The notes: generated by a model from the letters alone, not told the origin. 31,757 nt of DNA from Clostridiales bacterium (GCA_024684665.1 JAIKWN010000205.1:1-31757), one strand, 5' to 3'; counted from the first letter of the stretch, positions 7,918 through 16,211 are shown. Program-made: numbers and translations.

Positions 7918-8859
7918 TTACAGCCTGTCTCCCCATTCCGTCTTCCGGATCTGCTTCCAGAGCGGATTTTTTTTTGTAATAACCCGCTCCTCCGTGCGAT
8001 CTCCCGTGCAGAGCGTTACGCCAATCCGCCCGGGTGCAATGCGCGGGTGGCGGAGGATCCGTGCTGAACAGCGCACCGGCTCTAACCGTGTGCAGGCAAG
8101 GAACGCAAACTTTTCATCCTCATAGGGGACATCCCCGCCTTTTACCTGCAGCATGCGCTTTGTCCGCGGAAGGCGTGCGGAGAAATGGCACCAATCCCCC
8201 TTCTGAAGGGGACACGCGCACTCTCCCGGACAAGGCGATGCAATATGAGCCCCTGCAGATAGGAGAGCTTCCCGTGCACGGAGGATCGTTCCGAATCCTT
8301 CCGGCGTCCCCGGTTCAATGAGCAGCAGCATTTCCTGTGCCGCTTCCCATAATTTCAAAACAGTGGTTACTCGGTGATCCTCAGGCAGTTCACAGAGCAT
8401 GTATCCTTCCGTGACCAAAGCCGCGCCTGGAAGCGCCGCGTTTTCCATCAAATCAAACGCGCGCCATTCCGCACGTATACCGGCCGCCTGAGTCAGTTCT
8501 TTTCCTAGCGCCCGCATGGCCGGTTCCCGCTCCAGGCAGATACAGCTATCAAGGGAAAGCAAAGATGAAACCGCCATGGTCATTGCTCCTGTTCCCGCCC
8601 CCGCGTCCAGTAGCGACCCGGGTCTGAGATCCATACACGCAAGCGAGAGCGAAAGCGCTCTCTCCGCCGCGGCAAAGGTCGCCGGCATGCGATAGACCGC
8701 GTATGCCAGCGCGTCCCTGTCTCCTTTTGCCGAGCCGGAACCGGTACGGTACACATTACTGAGCTGTTTCACGTCGCATGAAAGCCCGCGAATATCCGCA
8801 CTGGCAGCAAAGCTTTCAATCCTCTCGGCAACGGCTGCAGGCAAACTGCTTGAAGCCAT
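7918..8859 (-). CDS. Rsm22/METTL17-family SAM-dependent methyltransferase-like protein with four-Cys cluster motif
   Basis: A 313-residue member of the Rsm22 family, homologous to the mitochondrial small-subunit ribosome assembly factor METTL17. It has an SAM-binding motif DAGAGTG (85-91), the family motif IEPGTPEGF (181-189), and the distinctive PCPGECACPL...DWCHFS block followed by EDEKFAFL. Cys210, Cys216, Cys224 and Cys284 have spacings (6, 8, 60) close to the four cluster-binding Cys of METTL17 as I recall them, which suggests a 4Fe-4S cluster. Known members act on ribosome assembly; methyltransferase activity in bacterial homologues is not settled. The ATG at 8859 lies one base after the CapA-like stop codon, with GGAG inside the end of that gene, so it is translated with its envelope-gene neighbours. 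Confidence 0.85.
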   Translation of the reverse strand: MASSSLPAAVAERIESFAASADIRGLSCDVKQLSNVYRTGSGSAKGDRDALAYAVYRMPATFAAAERALSLSLACMDLRPGSLLDAGAGTGAMTMAVSSLLSLDSCICLEREPAMRALGKELTQAAGIRAEWRAFDLMENAALPGAALVTEGYMLCELPEDHRVTTVLKLWEAAQEMLLLIEPGTPEGFGTILRAREALLSAGAHIASPCPGECACPLQKGDWCHFSARLPRTKRMLQVKGGDVPYEDEKFAFLACTRLEPVRCSARILRHPRIAPGRIGVTLCTGDRTEERVITKKNPLWKQIRKTEWGDRL

Positions 8860-8860
8860 T

Positions 8861-10024
8861 TTACCACTCCACCGGATACCCGGAAACCGCCATCACACCA
8901 AAGGAATCGTATCTTTTTTCGAACTGCCGCCCCAGATCCATGAGCCGCGCAACGATCGCTGCAGCTCCATCCGCGTCCTTGGGCGTCGGCTTAAAATCAT
9001 TGAATCTTTCCTGTGAGGAGATCGAACACGGAACAATGCGGAATCCCGCGTTTTCGCAGCTTCCCTCCGGCGTGATCCGGAACCGTTGCTGGAAGATGAA
9101 AGTGTCCATATCATCCGGCCTCGTATTGCCGGCAAAAGAAAAGTTACCCAGCGAATAGCAGATGTATTTTCCCTTGTATTCTTCAATGGGGTTCATGCGA
9201 TGGGAATGATGTCCCACAACAAGATCCGCTCCCGCGTCGATGGTAGCGCGCCCGAGCGGCACTTGCCGCTCGTTCGGCACATAGTCTTTCTCCTCGCCCC
9301 AATGATAGGATACGATCACGATGAGGCAATCCTGTTCCCGGAGCGCAGCGATGTCGCCTTCTATAGAATCGTAGATGCGGGCATAGTTTCCGTTAAAGGT
9401 CTGATAGGCCAAAAGCCCGATCCGCACGCCCGTGTCTGTTTCGAAGACCGCCGGTCCCATATGACCGCAATAAAGGATGCCCGCATCCTCAAGCGTTTTA
9501 CAGGTGTCCTGATATCCCTGCTCTCCGTGATCCATCACATGATTGTTTTCAAGGGAAACCGCTTCGACCGACGCGCTTGTTAGCGCCTTTACGTACGAAG
9601 GCGGTGCGGCAAAGCTGTAAGTATTCTTTGTGGCGCTTTTCGTATCTGTCAGCGTTCCCTCGAAATTGACCAGCGTCAAGTCGTCCTCTTCAAAGATGTG
9701 CCGGACGTTCGAAAGCGGGAACGATAGGCCAAGCTCTTCCTTGTCCAATTGCTTGTCAAAAACGCTCTTTCCCTTTTTCCTGCGGTCGCCTCCGATGGTC
9801 ACGTCTCCTGTAGCAGACAGGGTAACCAGAACAGATCCGTCGGGAAGTATCCGGCTGTCGCTGCCATCCGGCAGTTCATACCAGGCGAAGGGTTCTTCGA
9901 TCATCTGCGCTTCCGGGAATTCACCCTGCAGCGCTGAAAGGTCTAGCGTTTCGGCCGCCAAGAATGCCGGAAACATAAAGAACAGCATGAGACTCGCGAT
10001 TCGTTTCATACCATTTTTCCTCAT
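8861..10024 (-). CDS. CapA-family (PGA_cap) extracellular metallophosphatase-like protein
   Basis: A 387-residue CapA/PgsA-type protein of the calcineurin-like superfamily. Residues 1-24 are a signal peptide (basic start, hydrophobic LMLFFMFPAFLA, possible cleavage after LAA). The domain follows with GDVTIGGD (73-80), NFEGTLTD, ENNHVMDHG, YHWGEE and GHHSHR, which supply the expected metal-binding Asp, Asn and His. In Bacillus, CapA takes part in poly-gamma-glutamate capsule assembly, but the partner synthetase and transporter genes capB and capC are absent here, so a poly-glutamate role is not supported. Many such solo CapA proteins have unknown substrates. The ATG overlaps the end of the LCP gene by 4 bases (ATGA), which indicates translational coupling. 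Confidence 0.87.
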   Translation of the reverse strand: MRKNGMKRIASLMLFFMFPAFLAAETLDLSALQGEFPEAQMIEEPFAWYELPDGSDSRILPDGSVLVTLSATGDVTIGGDRRKKGKSVFDKQLDKEELGLSFPLSNVRHIFEEDDLTLVNFEGTLTDTKSATKNTYSFAAPPSYVKALTSASVEAVSLENNHVMDHGEQGYQDTCKTLEDAGILYCGHMGPAVFETDTGVRIGLLAYQTFNGNYARIYDSIEGDIAALREQDCLIVIVSYHWGEEKDYVPNERQVPLGRATIDAGADLVVGHHSHRMNPIEEYKGKYICYSLGNFSFAGNTRPDDMDTFIFQQRFRITPEGSCENAGFRIVPCSISSQERFNDFKPTPKDADGAAAIVARLMDLGRQFEKRYDSFGVMAVSGYPVEW

Positions 10025-10878
10025 TCTTCCGCTCCCAGCAGCTCATGAAAACGCTCCCGGTTCGCCTTCCATCTCACATTCAGTGTGGAAGCGCTTCCGA
10101 TGGTGGTATATGAATATGTCCCATCCTGCGGCACCCGGTATTCGACATAATCCGCATCGTTTGCCAGCAATTCGTATCCACACCGGAAAGCGGAAAGAAG
10201 CTGCGGTGTAGTCAGGCTCATTTTCATGCCGGACGACACTTGATTGTAAATAGCAATCAGCTGCCTTAAGGAAAGCTTTCTGCATTTTTCAACCAGCTGC
10301 GAAACCACTTTGCGCTGCCTTTCCGTACGGGAAAAATCCCCGGATCCGCTCTGCCGGTCGCGCATATAAGCGAGAGCAATGCGTCCGGTCATGTGCACGA
10401 GGCCCGGCCCCTTAGGCATATTCGGATCCTTTCCCAGCAGAATCTTGCGGATGGACAGGTACTCGTTGATATCTATTCTGAGATCCACGCCTCCCAGTGC
10501 GTCGATTACCGGTTTGACATGCTCGAAATTGACCAGCACGCATCCTTCGATATCTATACCAAGCTCGCGTCCTATGCATTCCGAGATTCCTTCGAATCCG
10601 AAGTATTTATAGAGCAGATTGATCTTAGTTTCGTTGCCCCGGGGATTCACGATGCCAGAATCCCGCATAATCGACGTAACGATCACGCGATTATGCGGTT
10701 CATCCAGAGAGAGCAGAACAATCGTGTCCGTCCTGGCGTCATCTGTCACCCGCTGGGCATATCCATCCTCGCCCAGAAGCAGATAATGATGAATCTGTCC
10801 TGTTTCGTTCGCCAGTGCGCACGAAAAAACTAACAGCAAAAAAAGGAATACTACGATCCTCCGCAATCGGACTGACAT
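10021..10878 (-). CDS. LytR-CpsA-Psr (LCP) family glycopolymer ligase
   Basis: A 285-residue LCP protein. Family enzymes transfer polyprenyl-pyrophosphate-linked glycopolymers onto peptidoglycan outside the cell. The N-terminus (residues 1-24) is a membrane anchor or cleavable signal (ALA-NE). Key catalytic features are RTDT (49-52), SIMRD (69-73), KINLLY, the LGGVDLRIDI segment (128-137), and the GRIALAYMRDR...GDFSRTERQRK block (166-190) that holds the conserved Arg and Asp residues. The protein is near the minimal LCP core, without an extra C-terminal domain. The ATG has GGAGG upstream. It is the first gene of the minus-strand cluster with CapA-like, Rsm22-like and GT-C genes, and has its own promoter, suggesting attachment of a glycan made in part by the GT-C enzyme. 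Confidence 0.92.
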   Translation of the reverse strand: MSVRLRRIVVFLFLLLVFSCALANETGQIHHYLLLGEDGYAQRVTDDARTDTIVLLSLDEPHNRVIVTSIMRDSGIVNPRGNETKINLLYKYFGFEGISECIGRELGIDIEGCVLVNFEHVKPVIDALGGVDLRIDINEYLSIRKILLGKDPNMPKGPGLVHMTGRIALAYMRDRQSGSGDFSRTERQRKVVSQLVEKCRKLSLRQLIAIYNQVSSGMKMSLTTPQLLSAFRCGYELLANDADYVEYRVPQDGTYSYTTIGSASTLNVRWKANRERFHELLGAEE

Positions 10879-10935
10879 GGCAAATCCTCCGGTTCAATGA
10901 AAATTCAAGCTGACTTCGCGGGCAATGCAGCCCGA

Positions 10936-10955
10936 TTTCTGTCACATCACAGAAA
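10936..10955. promoter_or_regulatory. Palindrome at the start site of the LCP promoter
   Basis: TTTCTGT (10936-10942) and ACAGAAA (10949-10955) are perfect inverted arms around a 6-base centre. They cover the predicted transcription start of the LCP cluster, where repressors commonly bind. It could also form a short hairpin at the 5' end of the message. Confidence 0.35.
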
Positions 10956-10957
10956 GC

Positions 10958-10986
10958 ATTATACTTGCTTTCGTGGTATTTCGCAA
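10958..10986 (-). promoter_or_regulatory. Promoter of the LCP-led envelope cluster
   Basis: On the minus strand, TTGCGA (10986-10981), a 17-base spacer and a perfect TATAAT (10963-10958) form a likely sigma-A promoter with a start near 10951, about 70 bases before the LCP ATG. A 7-base inverted repeat (GAAAGCA 10952-10958, TGCTTTC 10966-10972) frames the -10 box. Confidence 0.6.
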
Positions 10987-11056
10987 CTTTTATATCGGCT
11001 CTTCTGCCTGCTTGCTCTGCAGATGACGCCTGCATGATTCATAAATGGATTCACCC

Positions 11057-11085
11057 TTTTCATTTCCCGGAGTTTCGTGTATAAT
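11057..11085 (+). promoter_or_regulatory. Promoter of the ybaB-recR operon
   Basis: A perfect TATAAT at 11080-11085 follows a weak TTTTCA -35 (11057-11062) with a 17-base spacer. The start would be near 11092, about 30 bases before ybaB and just upstream of its AAGGAGG. Confidence 0.55.
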
Positions 11086-11122
11086 CAGCATCGATATTCT
11101 TGTTTAAGGAGGATTTTGAAAT

Positions 11123-11461
11123 ATGGCACGCGGAGGTTTTCCCGGAATTCCTGGCGGTAATATGCAGCAGCTGTTGCGCCAGGCGCAGAAAATGCAGCAG
11201 CAGATGATGCAGATTCAGCAGGAACTGGACGAGCGCGTTTATGAGGGACAGGCAAGCGGCGGCATCATCCGTTGTACGGTAAGTGGTAAACGGGAGCTTC
11301 TTTCTCTTACGATCAATCCGGACGCCGTCGATCCTGATGACGTCGAAATGCTTCAGGACCTGATTGTTGTTGCCGTTAATGAGGCTCTCCGCAAGGGAGA
11401 AGAAACCCGTGAAAAAGAAATGGCCAAGGTTGGCGGCGCCGGCATGGGCGGGATGTTCTGA
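11123..11461 (+). CDS. ybaB: YbaB/EbfC nucleoid-associated protein
   Basis: A 112-residue protein with the family pattern: a glycine-rich start (ARGGFPGIPGGN), a Met/Gln-rich helix (LLRQAQKMQQQMMQIQQEL), a beta core (VSGKRELLSLTINPDAVDPDDVEMLQDL), then NEALRK and a Gly/Met-rich tail. The dimeric protein binds DNA with tweezer-like helices and helps organise the nucleoid. AAGGAGG at 11106-11112 gives an ideal start. It overlaps recR by one base (TGATG). In many bacteria the order is dnaX-ybaB-recR; here dnaX is not upstream, its place being taken by the divergent LCP cluster. Confidence 0.95.
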   Translation: MARGGFPGIPGGNMQQLLRQAQKMQQQMMQIQQELDERVYEGQASGGIIRCTVSGKRELLSLTINPDAVDPDDVEMLQDLIVVAVNEALRKGEETREKEMAKVGGAGMGGMF

Positions 11462-12060
11462 TGGCTGAAGGATATTCCCCCATTGCGAGGATCGCCGGGC
11501 AGTTGTCGCGTCTGCCCGGTATAGGAAACAAATCCGCCCTCCGCCTTGCGTACCATATCGCATCCATGACCTGTGAGCAGGCGGATGAACTCGCGGCTGC
11601 CATCTCTGAAGGACGCCGCTCGATTCTCATCTGCTCGGTCTGTGGAGACTATACGGAACAGGACCCCTGCCCGATCTGTTCCGACACAAGCCGGAACCAG
11701 GAGATCATCTGCGTCGTCAAGGATCCCCGGGATGTTGCCGCGATCGAGCGTATGCGTGATTACCATGGAACCTATCATGTCCTGCACGGTACGATCTCTC
11801 CTATGAACGGCATCGGTCCCGATGATATCCGGATCCGCGAACTGCTGAGCCGCGTACAGAACGGGACCGTTCGTGAGGTCATACTTGCGACAAATCCGGA
11901 CATTGAAGGTGAAGCCACCGCCAATTACATCGCAAAGCTGCTCAAACCGACCGGCGTACTGGTGACCCGGATCGCCCATGGTCTTCCGGTCGGAGGCAAT
12001 CTCGAATACACAGACGCTGTCACGCTCTCAAAAGCGCTGGAAGGCCGCCGGAGCATGTAA
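11461..12060 (+). CDS. recR: Recombination mediator RecR
   Basis: A 199-residue RecR of standard length. It works with RecO (and RecF) to load RecA on gapped DNA. Domains in order: helix-hairpin-helix near the N-terminus (LSRLPGIGNKSALRLAYH), a four-Cys zinc finger (CSVCGDYTEQDPCPIC), then a Toprim domain with CVVKDPRDVAAIE, LHGTISPMNGIGPDDI and ATNPDIEGEATANYI, and the C-terminal THGLPVG-like segment RIAHGLPVGGNLEYTD. The ATG overlaps the ybaB stop (TGATG) and lacks a strong ribosome binding site, so translation is probably coupled to ybaB. Confidence 0.97.
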   Translation: MAEGYSPIARIAGQLSRLPGIGNKSALRLAYHIASMTCEQADELAAAISEGRRSILICSVCGDYTEQDPCPICSDTSRNQEIICVVKDPRDVAAIERMRDYHGTYHVLHGTISPMNGIGPDDIRIRELLSRVQNGTVREVILATNPDIEGEATANYIAKLLKPTGVLVTRIAHGLPVGGNLEYTDAVTLSKALEGRRSM

Positions 12061-12100
12061 TTCGTTCTCATCATTCCTGCAAACCCGAGGAACTGAGCCG

Positions 12101-14005
12101 ATGATATCTCTCGCCGTCAAGCATCTTGAAAAAGCTTTCGGAGAACACGTCGTATTGAAAGACGTGAATTTTTCTGTACAAAAAGGGGACCGAATCGGCC
12201 TGGTTGGGGCAAACGGGAGCGGAAAAACAACGCTGCTGCGCATCCTGGCCGGTCTTGAGGATGCAGACAGCGGGGATGTTTCATTTGAAAAAGACGCTGC
12301 GATCGGCTATCTCGCGCAGCAGAACATGGTGGACAGCGAAGATACCGTCTGGAATGCACTAAAGGAACTGTATCAAAAAACCTTTGAGACGGAAAAGCGC
12401 CTGCGGGCAATCGAGACCGAAATCGCAGCGCTTCACGAGGATCCGGTTCAATTTGAGCGCCTCTCTTCCGAATATGACCGCCTGACGAAACAGTTCGAAG
12501 AAGCGGATGGATATTCATGGGAAAGCCGTATCGTTGGCGTTCTCAACGGTCTCGGGTTCTCCCCCGAGCAATACGATCGAACCATCGGAAGCCTCAGTGG
12601 AGGAGAATTGACCCGGTTCTGTCTGGCCCGCCTGCTGCTGAAAAAGCATGATCTCCTTCTCCTGGACGAGCCGACCAACCATCTCGATATGTCTTCTCTC
12701 GGCTGGCTCGAAACGACTCTATCTTCTTATCCCGGGACGGTCATCCTCGTATCGCACGACCGGTATTTTCTCGATCACGTCTGCACCGGTATGATTGAGT
12801 TGATCGGCGGAGTATCTGAACAGTATACCGGGAATTATACCCGGTATTCGCAGCAGCGGCAGGAACGGTTTGAAACCAGAATGCGAGCGTATGCTTTGCA
12901 GCAAAAAGAAGTAGCACGGCAGAAAGCCATTATTGCGCGCTACCGCATGTATAACCGAGAAAAGTCGATCCGCGCCGCGGAAAGCCGCGAGAAAGCGTTG
13001 AACCGCATGGAACTCCTCGCCCGCCCCGAAGAAGAGCAGGCCATCCGGCTATCTTTCTCTGCCGGGAAACGCAGCGGCGATGACGTCCTCATGATCGACG
13101 ATCTCTGCAAATCCTATGGTTCAAAAACTCTGCTTGACCATCTTAACCTCCATATCCGTAGCGGGGACCGCGTAGCTGTGATCGGGCCGAACGGAATCGG
13201 GAAGACTACCCTGCTGCGCATGATAATCGGTGAGGTACAGGCGGATACGGGAAGCATCCGTAAGGGTGCCAACGTGCAGATAGGGTACTACGATCAGCAG
13301 CAAGCCAGTCTGCACCCGGACAAGACAGTTCTTGATGAAATATGGGATCGCTTCCCGCAGATGGAACAGTACCGGATCCGCGGGGCGCTGGGTATGTTTC
13401 TGTTTGTGGAAGATGACGTTTTTCAGCCCATAGCGACCCTTTCCGGAGGAGAAAAAGGGCGTGTTGTGCTGACCGCGCTGATGCTTCAGCATGACAACTT
13501 CCTCATCCTAGATGAGCCGACAAACCACTTGGACATGGATTCCAGGGAAGCACTTGAAGACGCCCTGCGGGATTATGATGGAACGATCCTGACCGTTTCG
13601 CACGACCGCTATTTTATCAACCGTGTCGCCGACCATATTCTCGAGGTCACAGAACAAGGAGCTGTCATGTATCTCGGGAATTATGACGACTATCTTGCAA
13701 AGAAAAATGCCCCCATCGAAAGAGATGAATCGGTTTCCGTAAACAGGACACAGATCGATAAGCAAAAGAAACGCGACCGGGATTTAAGGCTGGCTCAGCG
13801 TGCGCTCAGGCAGCGTATCAGCGAGACTGAACAGAAAATCACAGAAACTGAATCCCGCATGCGATCTTTGGAAGAAACCCTGTCGGATCCGCACCTGTAT
13901 GCGGATCCCGACCGCGCGGCCGAGGTACGCCAGGCGTATCAAATTGCCGGAAAGGAATTGCAGGCCCTTTACACTCTGTGGGAAGAGCTTGAAAACGGGG
14001 ATTGA
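12101..14005 (+). CDS. ABC-F family ATPase (YdiF-like)
   Basis: A 634-residue protein with two ABC ATPase domains in one chain and no membrane domain, hence ABC-F. These proteins bind the ribosomal E site and affect translation, and some give antibiotic protection. The first Walker A is GANGSGKT (36-43), the signature LSGGE (165-169) and Walker B LLLLDEPTNHLD (185-196). The second half repeats these as GPNGIGKTT, LSGGEKGR and FLILDEPTNHLD. The linker between them is a basic helical hairpin (about 250-330), and the C-terminus is a coiled coil (about 555-634), as in Bacillus YdiF. The frame is open further upstream, but the ATG at 12101 starts the first ABC domain (MISLAVKHLEKAFG) and has GAGGA upstream; the upstream extension overlaps recR. 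A housekeeping translation role is more likely than resistance. Confidence 0.93.
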   Translation: MISLAVKHLEKAFGEHVVLKDVNFSVQKGDRIGLVGANGSGKTTLLRILAGLEDADSGDVSFEKDAAIGYLAQQNMVDSEDTVWNALKELYQKTFETEKRLRAIETEIAALHEDPVQFERLSSEYDRLTKQFEEADGYSWESRIVGVLNGLGFSPEQYDRTIGSLSGGELTRFCLARLLLKKHDLLLLDEPTNHLDMSSLGWLETTLSSYPGTVILVSHDRYFLDHVCTGMIELIGGVSEQYTGNYTRYSQQRQERFETRMRAYALQQKEVARQKAIIARYRMYNREKSIRAAESREKALNRMELLARPEEEQAIRLSFSAGKRSGDDVLMIDDLCKSYGSKTLLDHLNLHIRSGDRVAVIGPNGIGKTTLLRMIIGEVQADTGSIRKGANVQIGYYDQQQASLHPDKTVLDEIWDRFPQMEQYRIRGALGMFLFVEDDVFQPIATLSGGEKGRVVLTALMLQHDNFLILDEPTNHLDMDSREALEDALRDYDGTILTVSHDRYFINRVADHILEVTEQGAVMYLGNYDDYLAKKNAPIERDESVSVNRTQIDKQKKRDRDLRLAQRALRQRISETEQKITETESRMRSLEETLSDPHLYADPDRAAEVRQAYQIAGKELQALYTLWEELENGD

Positions 14006-14029
14006 CTGCCGCCAAGAGGAGGAAATGCC

Positions 14030-14674
14030 ATGCTGTTTATCGGAATATGCGGAGCGAGCGGAAGCGGAAAATCTACGCTTGCGGAAGAATTGGCCGTGAT
14101 GGTAAACAAAAGCATCCTGATCATCAATCAGGACGCTTATTACCTAGATCATCCCAATCTCTCGTTTGAGGAAAGATGCCGTCTCAACTATGATGAGCCT
14201 TCCATCTTCGACCATGACCTTCTCTTTGAAGACATCAAAAACCTTCTGGCTGGAATTGCCGTACCGCGCAAACGTTATGATTATGCGCTACATCGCCGGG
14301 CAGACCGTACAGATGAACTGCTGACGCCGCACGACGTGATTATTCTGGAAGGGATTCACGCCTTCTACGACGCACGGATCCGTGAACTGATGGACCTCAA
14401 GCTGTATATGCATGTGGAGGCGGATATCTGCCTGCTCAGAAGAATTGAGAGGGACATTCTGGAACGCGGCCGCGCGATCGACAACATTGCCCTGCAGTAT
14501 ACGTCTACCGTCAAACCCATGTTCGACCAGTATATTCGGAATTACGAGCAGTACGCAGACGTAATCGTTGCAGGCGGAGGAAAAGATGCGAAAATCACAG
14601 AGATTCTGGCTGGATACATCAACAACGACCTGCACCTGTACCGTGGTATAAATCGCCGGCCAGCCATTTCCTGA
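14030..14674 (+). CDS. udk: Uridine kinase-like P-loop kinase
   Basis: A 214-residue kinase of the uridine kinase/phosphoribulokinase family, predicted to phosphorylate uridine or cytidine to UMP or CMP in pyrimidine salvage. It has the P-loop GASGSGKST (8-16), NQDAYYLDHPNLSFEERCRLNYDEP with the family NYDEP motif, then PHDVIILEGIHAF and RRIERDILERGRAI (lid region). The ATG has AGGAGG upstream and follows the ABC-F gene by 24 bases. The substrate assignment is by family; related YyaB- or Udk-like proteins of Clostridia are not well studied. It is the last plus-strand gene of this operon and converges on rpe with only 14 bases between; no clear terminator is visible there. Confidence 0.83.
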   Translation: MLFIGICGASGSGKSTLAEELAVMVNKSILIINQDAYYLDHPNLSFEERCRLNYDEPSIFDHDLLFEDIKNLLAGIAVPRKRYDYALHRRADRTDELLTPHDVIILEGIHAFYDARIRELMDLKLYMHVEADICLLRRIERDILERGRAIDNIALQYTSTVKPMFDQYIRNYEQYADVIVAGGGKDAKITEILAGYINNDLHLYRGINRRPAIS

Positions 14675-14688
14675 CCGACCGATTCCTT

Positions 14689-15339
14689 TTACTCTTCGGG
14701 TCGCTCGATCTTTCTGATGATCCCGGCGGGGTCTTCCGCCTGGAAAAGGCCGGTTCCCATTACGAGGACGTCCGATCCCGCCTGCACGACATCCTGTGCG
14801 TTTCCGGTGTGAATTCCGCCGTCCGTTTCAAACTTGATCATACGGTTGAGTCCGGAAGTTACCCTGCGCAGTTCCCGCACCTTATCCAAGCATTCCGGGA
14901 TCAGTTTCTGTCCGCCAAAGCCCGGGTGCACGGTCATAACCAGTATCAGATCCGCAGTTTCAATGAAGGGATTCAGCGCGGCAGTCGGGGTTTCCGGATT
15001 GATCGCGATCCCGACCTTTTTCCCCATGGAGCGGATCAGTCCCACCGCTTCCTGCGCATCATTCGCTTCCGCATGAATCGTTATACCGTCCGCGCCTGCG
15101 TCGGCGTATTTTTTTATATAGGAAACTGGATCGGAAAGCATCAGATGAACGTCCAGGAATAAATCCGTCTGTTTCCTGACGGCAGCTACGAACGCAGGGC
15201 CGAAGCTGATGTTTGGGACAAAATGACCGTCCATGTGATCAAAGTGTATCCAAGAAGCTCCCCATTCCTTGACCCGGCGGACTTCATCCCCCAAGTGCAG
15301 CAAATCGGCGCCCAAAAGAGACGGTGCGACAATTGTCAT
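14689..15339 (-). CDS. rpe: Ribulose-phosphate 3-epimerase
   Basis: A 216-residue TIM-barrel enzyme that interconverts ribulose 5-phosphate and xylulose 5-phosphate in the pentose phosphate pathway. Visible motifs are the N-terminal APSLLGAD, HFDHMDGHFVPN, LDVHLM, MTVHPGFGGQ and the phosphate-binding TDGGI, which supply the metal and acid/base His and Asp residues. The ATG has GGGAGG upstream and overlaps the rsgA stop by 4 bases (ATGA). Its place after rsgA, prkC and stp is the order known from Bacillus subtilis and many other Bacillota. Confidence 0.97.
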   Translation of the reverse strand: MTIVAPSLLGADLLHLGDEVRRVKEWGASWIHFDHMDGHFVPNISFGPAFVAAVRKQTDLFLDVHLMLSDPVSYIKKYADAGADGITIHAEANDAQEAVGLIRSMGKKVGIAINPETPTAALNPFIETADLILVMTVHPGFGGQKLIPECLDKVRELRRVTSGLNRMIKFETDGGIHTGNAQDVVQAGSDVLVMGTGLFQAEDPAGIIRKIERPEE

Positions 15340-16211
15340 GAATACCTCCCCTTTCTGTTCTCCTTCGCTTCATTCAGCAGCAGCCGGTAGCGTTCCAGCC
15401 GTTCTTGGCTTAAAGTGCCCATTTCAACCGCTTTTCGCACAGCGCAGCCCGGTTCGCGGTCATGAAAGCATGGATGAAACCTGCATTCGTTTTCCAGCGC
15501 GCTGTACTCGGGATAATGGGCACCCAATTCTTCCGGAAGCAGGTCTTCCTTCAGTTCAAACAGGCTAAAACCTGGCGTATCGGCAAGATAACCTTTCCCA
15601 ATGCCGATGAGTTCGCATCGGCGCGTCGTATGCCTGCCCCGCTGCGTTTTCCGGCTTATTCCGCTGGTTTCGAGAAGCGAACCTGTAAGGGCATTGATCA
15701 GGCTGCTTTTTCCGACTGCCGACTGGCCAGCAAAGCAGACAATCTTTCCTTCCAGACATTCACGCAATTCGTGGATTCCTTCCCCGGTAACCGTGCTTAC
15801 GCCATATACCGGGATTTCCGAATTCCGGAATTCGAGGAGCATCCGGTCCAGCAGTTCCTTCCCCATGTCTGTTTTGTTCACACAGATCATGGGGACAGCG
15901 TTCACAGTTCTTGCCTGGAGGATCAATCGTTCCAGAAGCAGCAGGTCCGGCTCAGGCACTGGCGCAATTACGGCGGCTATCAGATCAATATTGGCAACAG
16001 GCGGGCGCTTCAGCAGGTTTTTTCGCGGCAGGATACTCTCAATCCATCCTTCTTCACTCTGAGACGGCGGAATCATGGAAACGCGATCGCCAACGGTCGG
16101 AACCGTCCCCATCCTTCTCAGTTTCTTTTGCGCCCTGAGCGTGTAATATTCTCCATCGTCCGCAAGGACTGTGTAAAAGCTGCCAATTCCGCGCAAAATC
16201 AGTCCTTCCAA
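15336..16211 (-). CDS. rsgA: Ribosome small subunit-dependent GTPase RsgA
   Basis: A 291-residue circularly permuted GTPase that matures the 30S subunit. Domains in order: an OB fold (1-70), the permuted GTPase with G4 NKTD (112-115), G1 GQSAVGKS (162-169) and G3 DTPG (211-214), and a C-terminal zinc knuckle with Cys243, Cys248, His250 and Cys256. The start appears to be TTG at 16211: it has GTGAGG five bases upstream and starts directly with the OB fold (MEGLILRGIG), while the only upstream ATG in the gap is quickly stopped. It lies 30 bases after the PASTA kinase and overlaps rpe. Confidence 0.95.
   Translation of the reverse strand: MEGLILRGIGSFYTVLADDGEYYTLRAQKKLRRMGTVPTVGDRVSMIPPSQSEEGWIESILPRKNLLKRPPVANIDLIAAVIAPVPEPDLLLLERLILQARTVNAVPMICVNKTDMGKELLDRMLLEFRNSEIPVYGVSTVTGEGIHELRECLEGKIVCFAGQSAVGKSSLINALTGSLLETSGISRKTQRGRHTTRRCELIGIGKGYLADTPGFSLFELKEDLLPEELGAHYPEYSALENECRFHPCFHDREPGCAVRKAVEMGTLSQERLERYRLLLNEAKENRKGRYS

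Noticed and set aside
8861..10024. Poly-gamma-glutamate capsule locus
   Set aside because: Only the CapA-like gene is present; no capB/capC (pgsB/pgsC) synthetase genes are adjacent.
12101..14005. ABC-F gene as an antibiotic resistance determinant
   Set aside because: The architecture is that of housekeeping YdiF-like proteins in a recR operon; there is no mobile element or resistance context.
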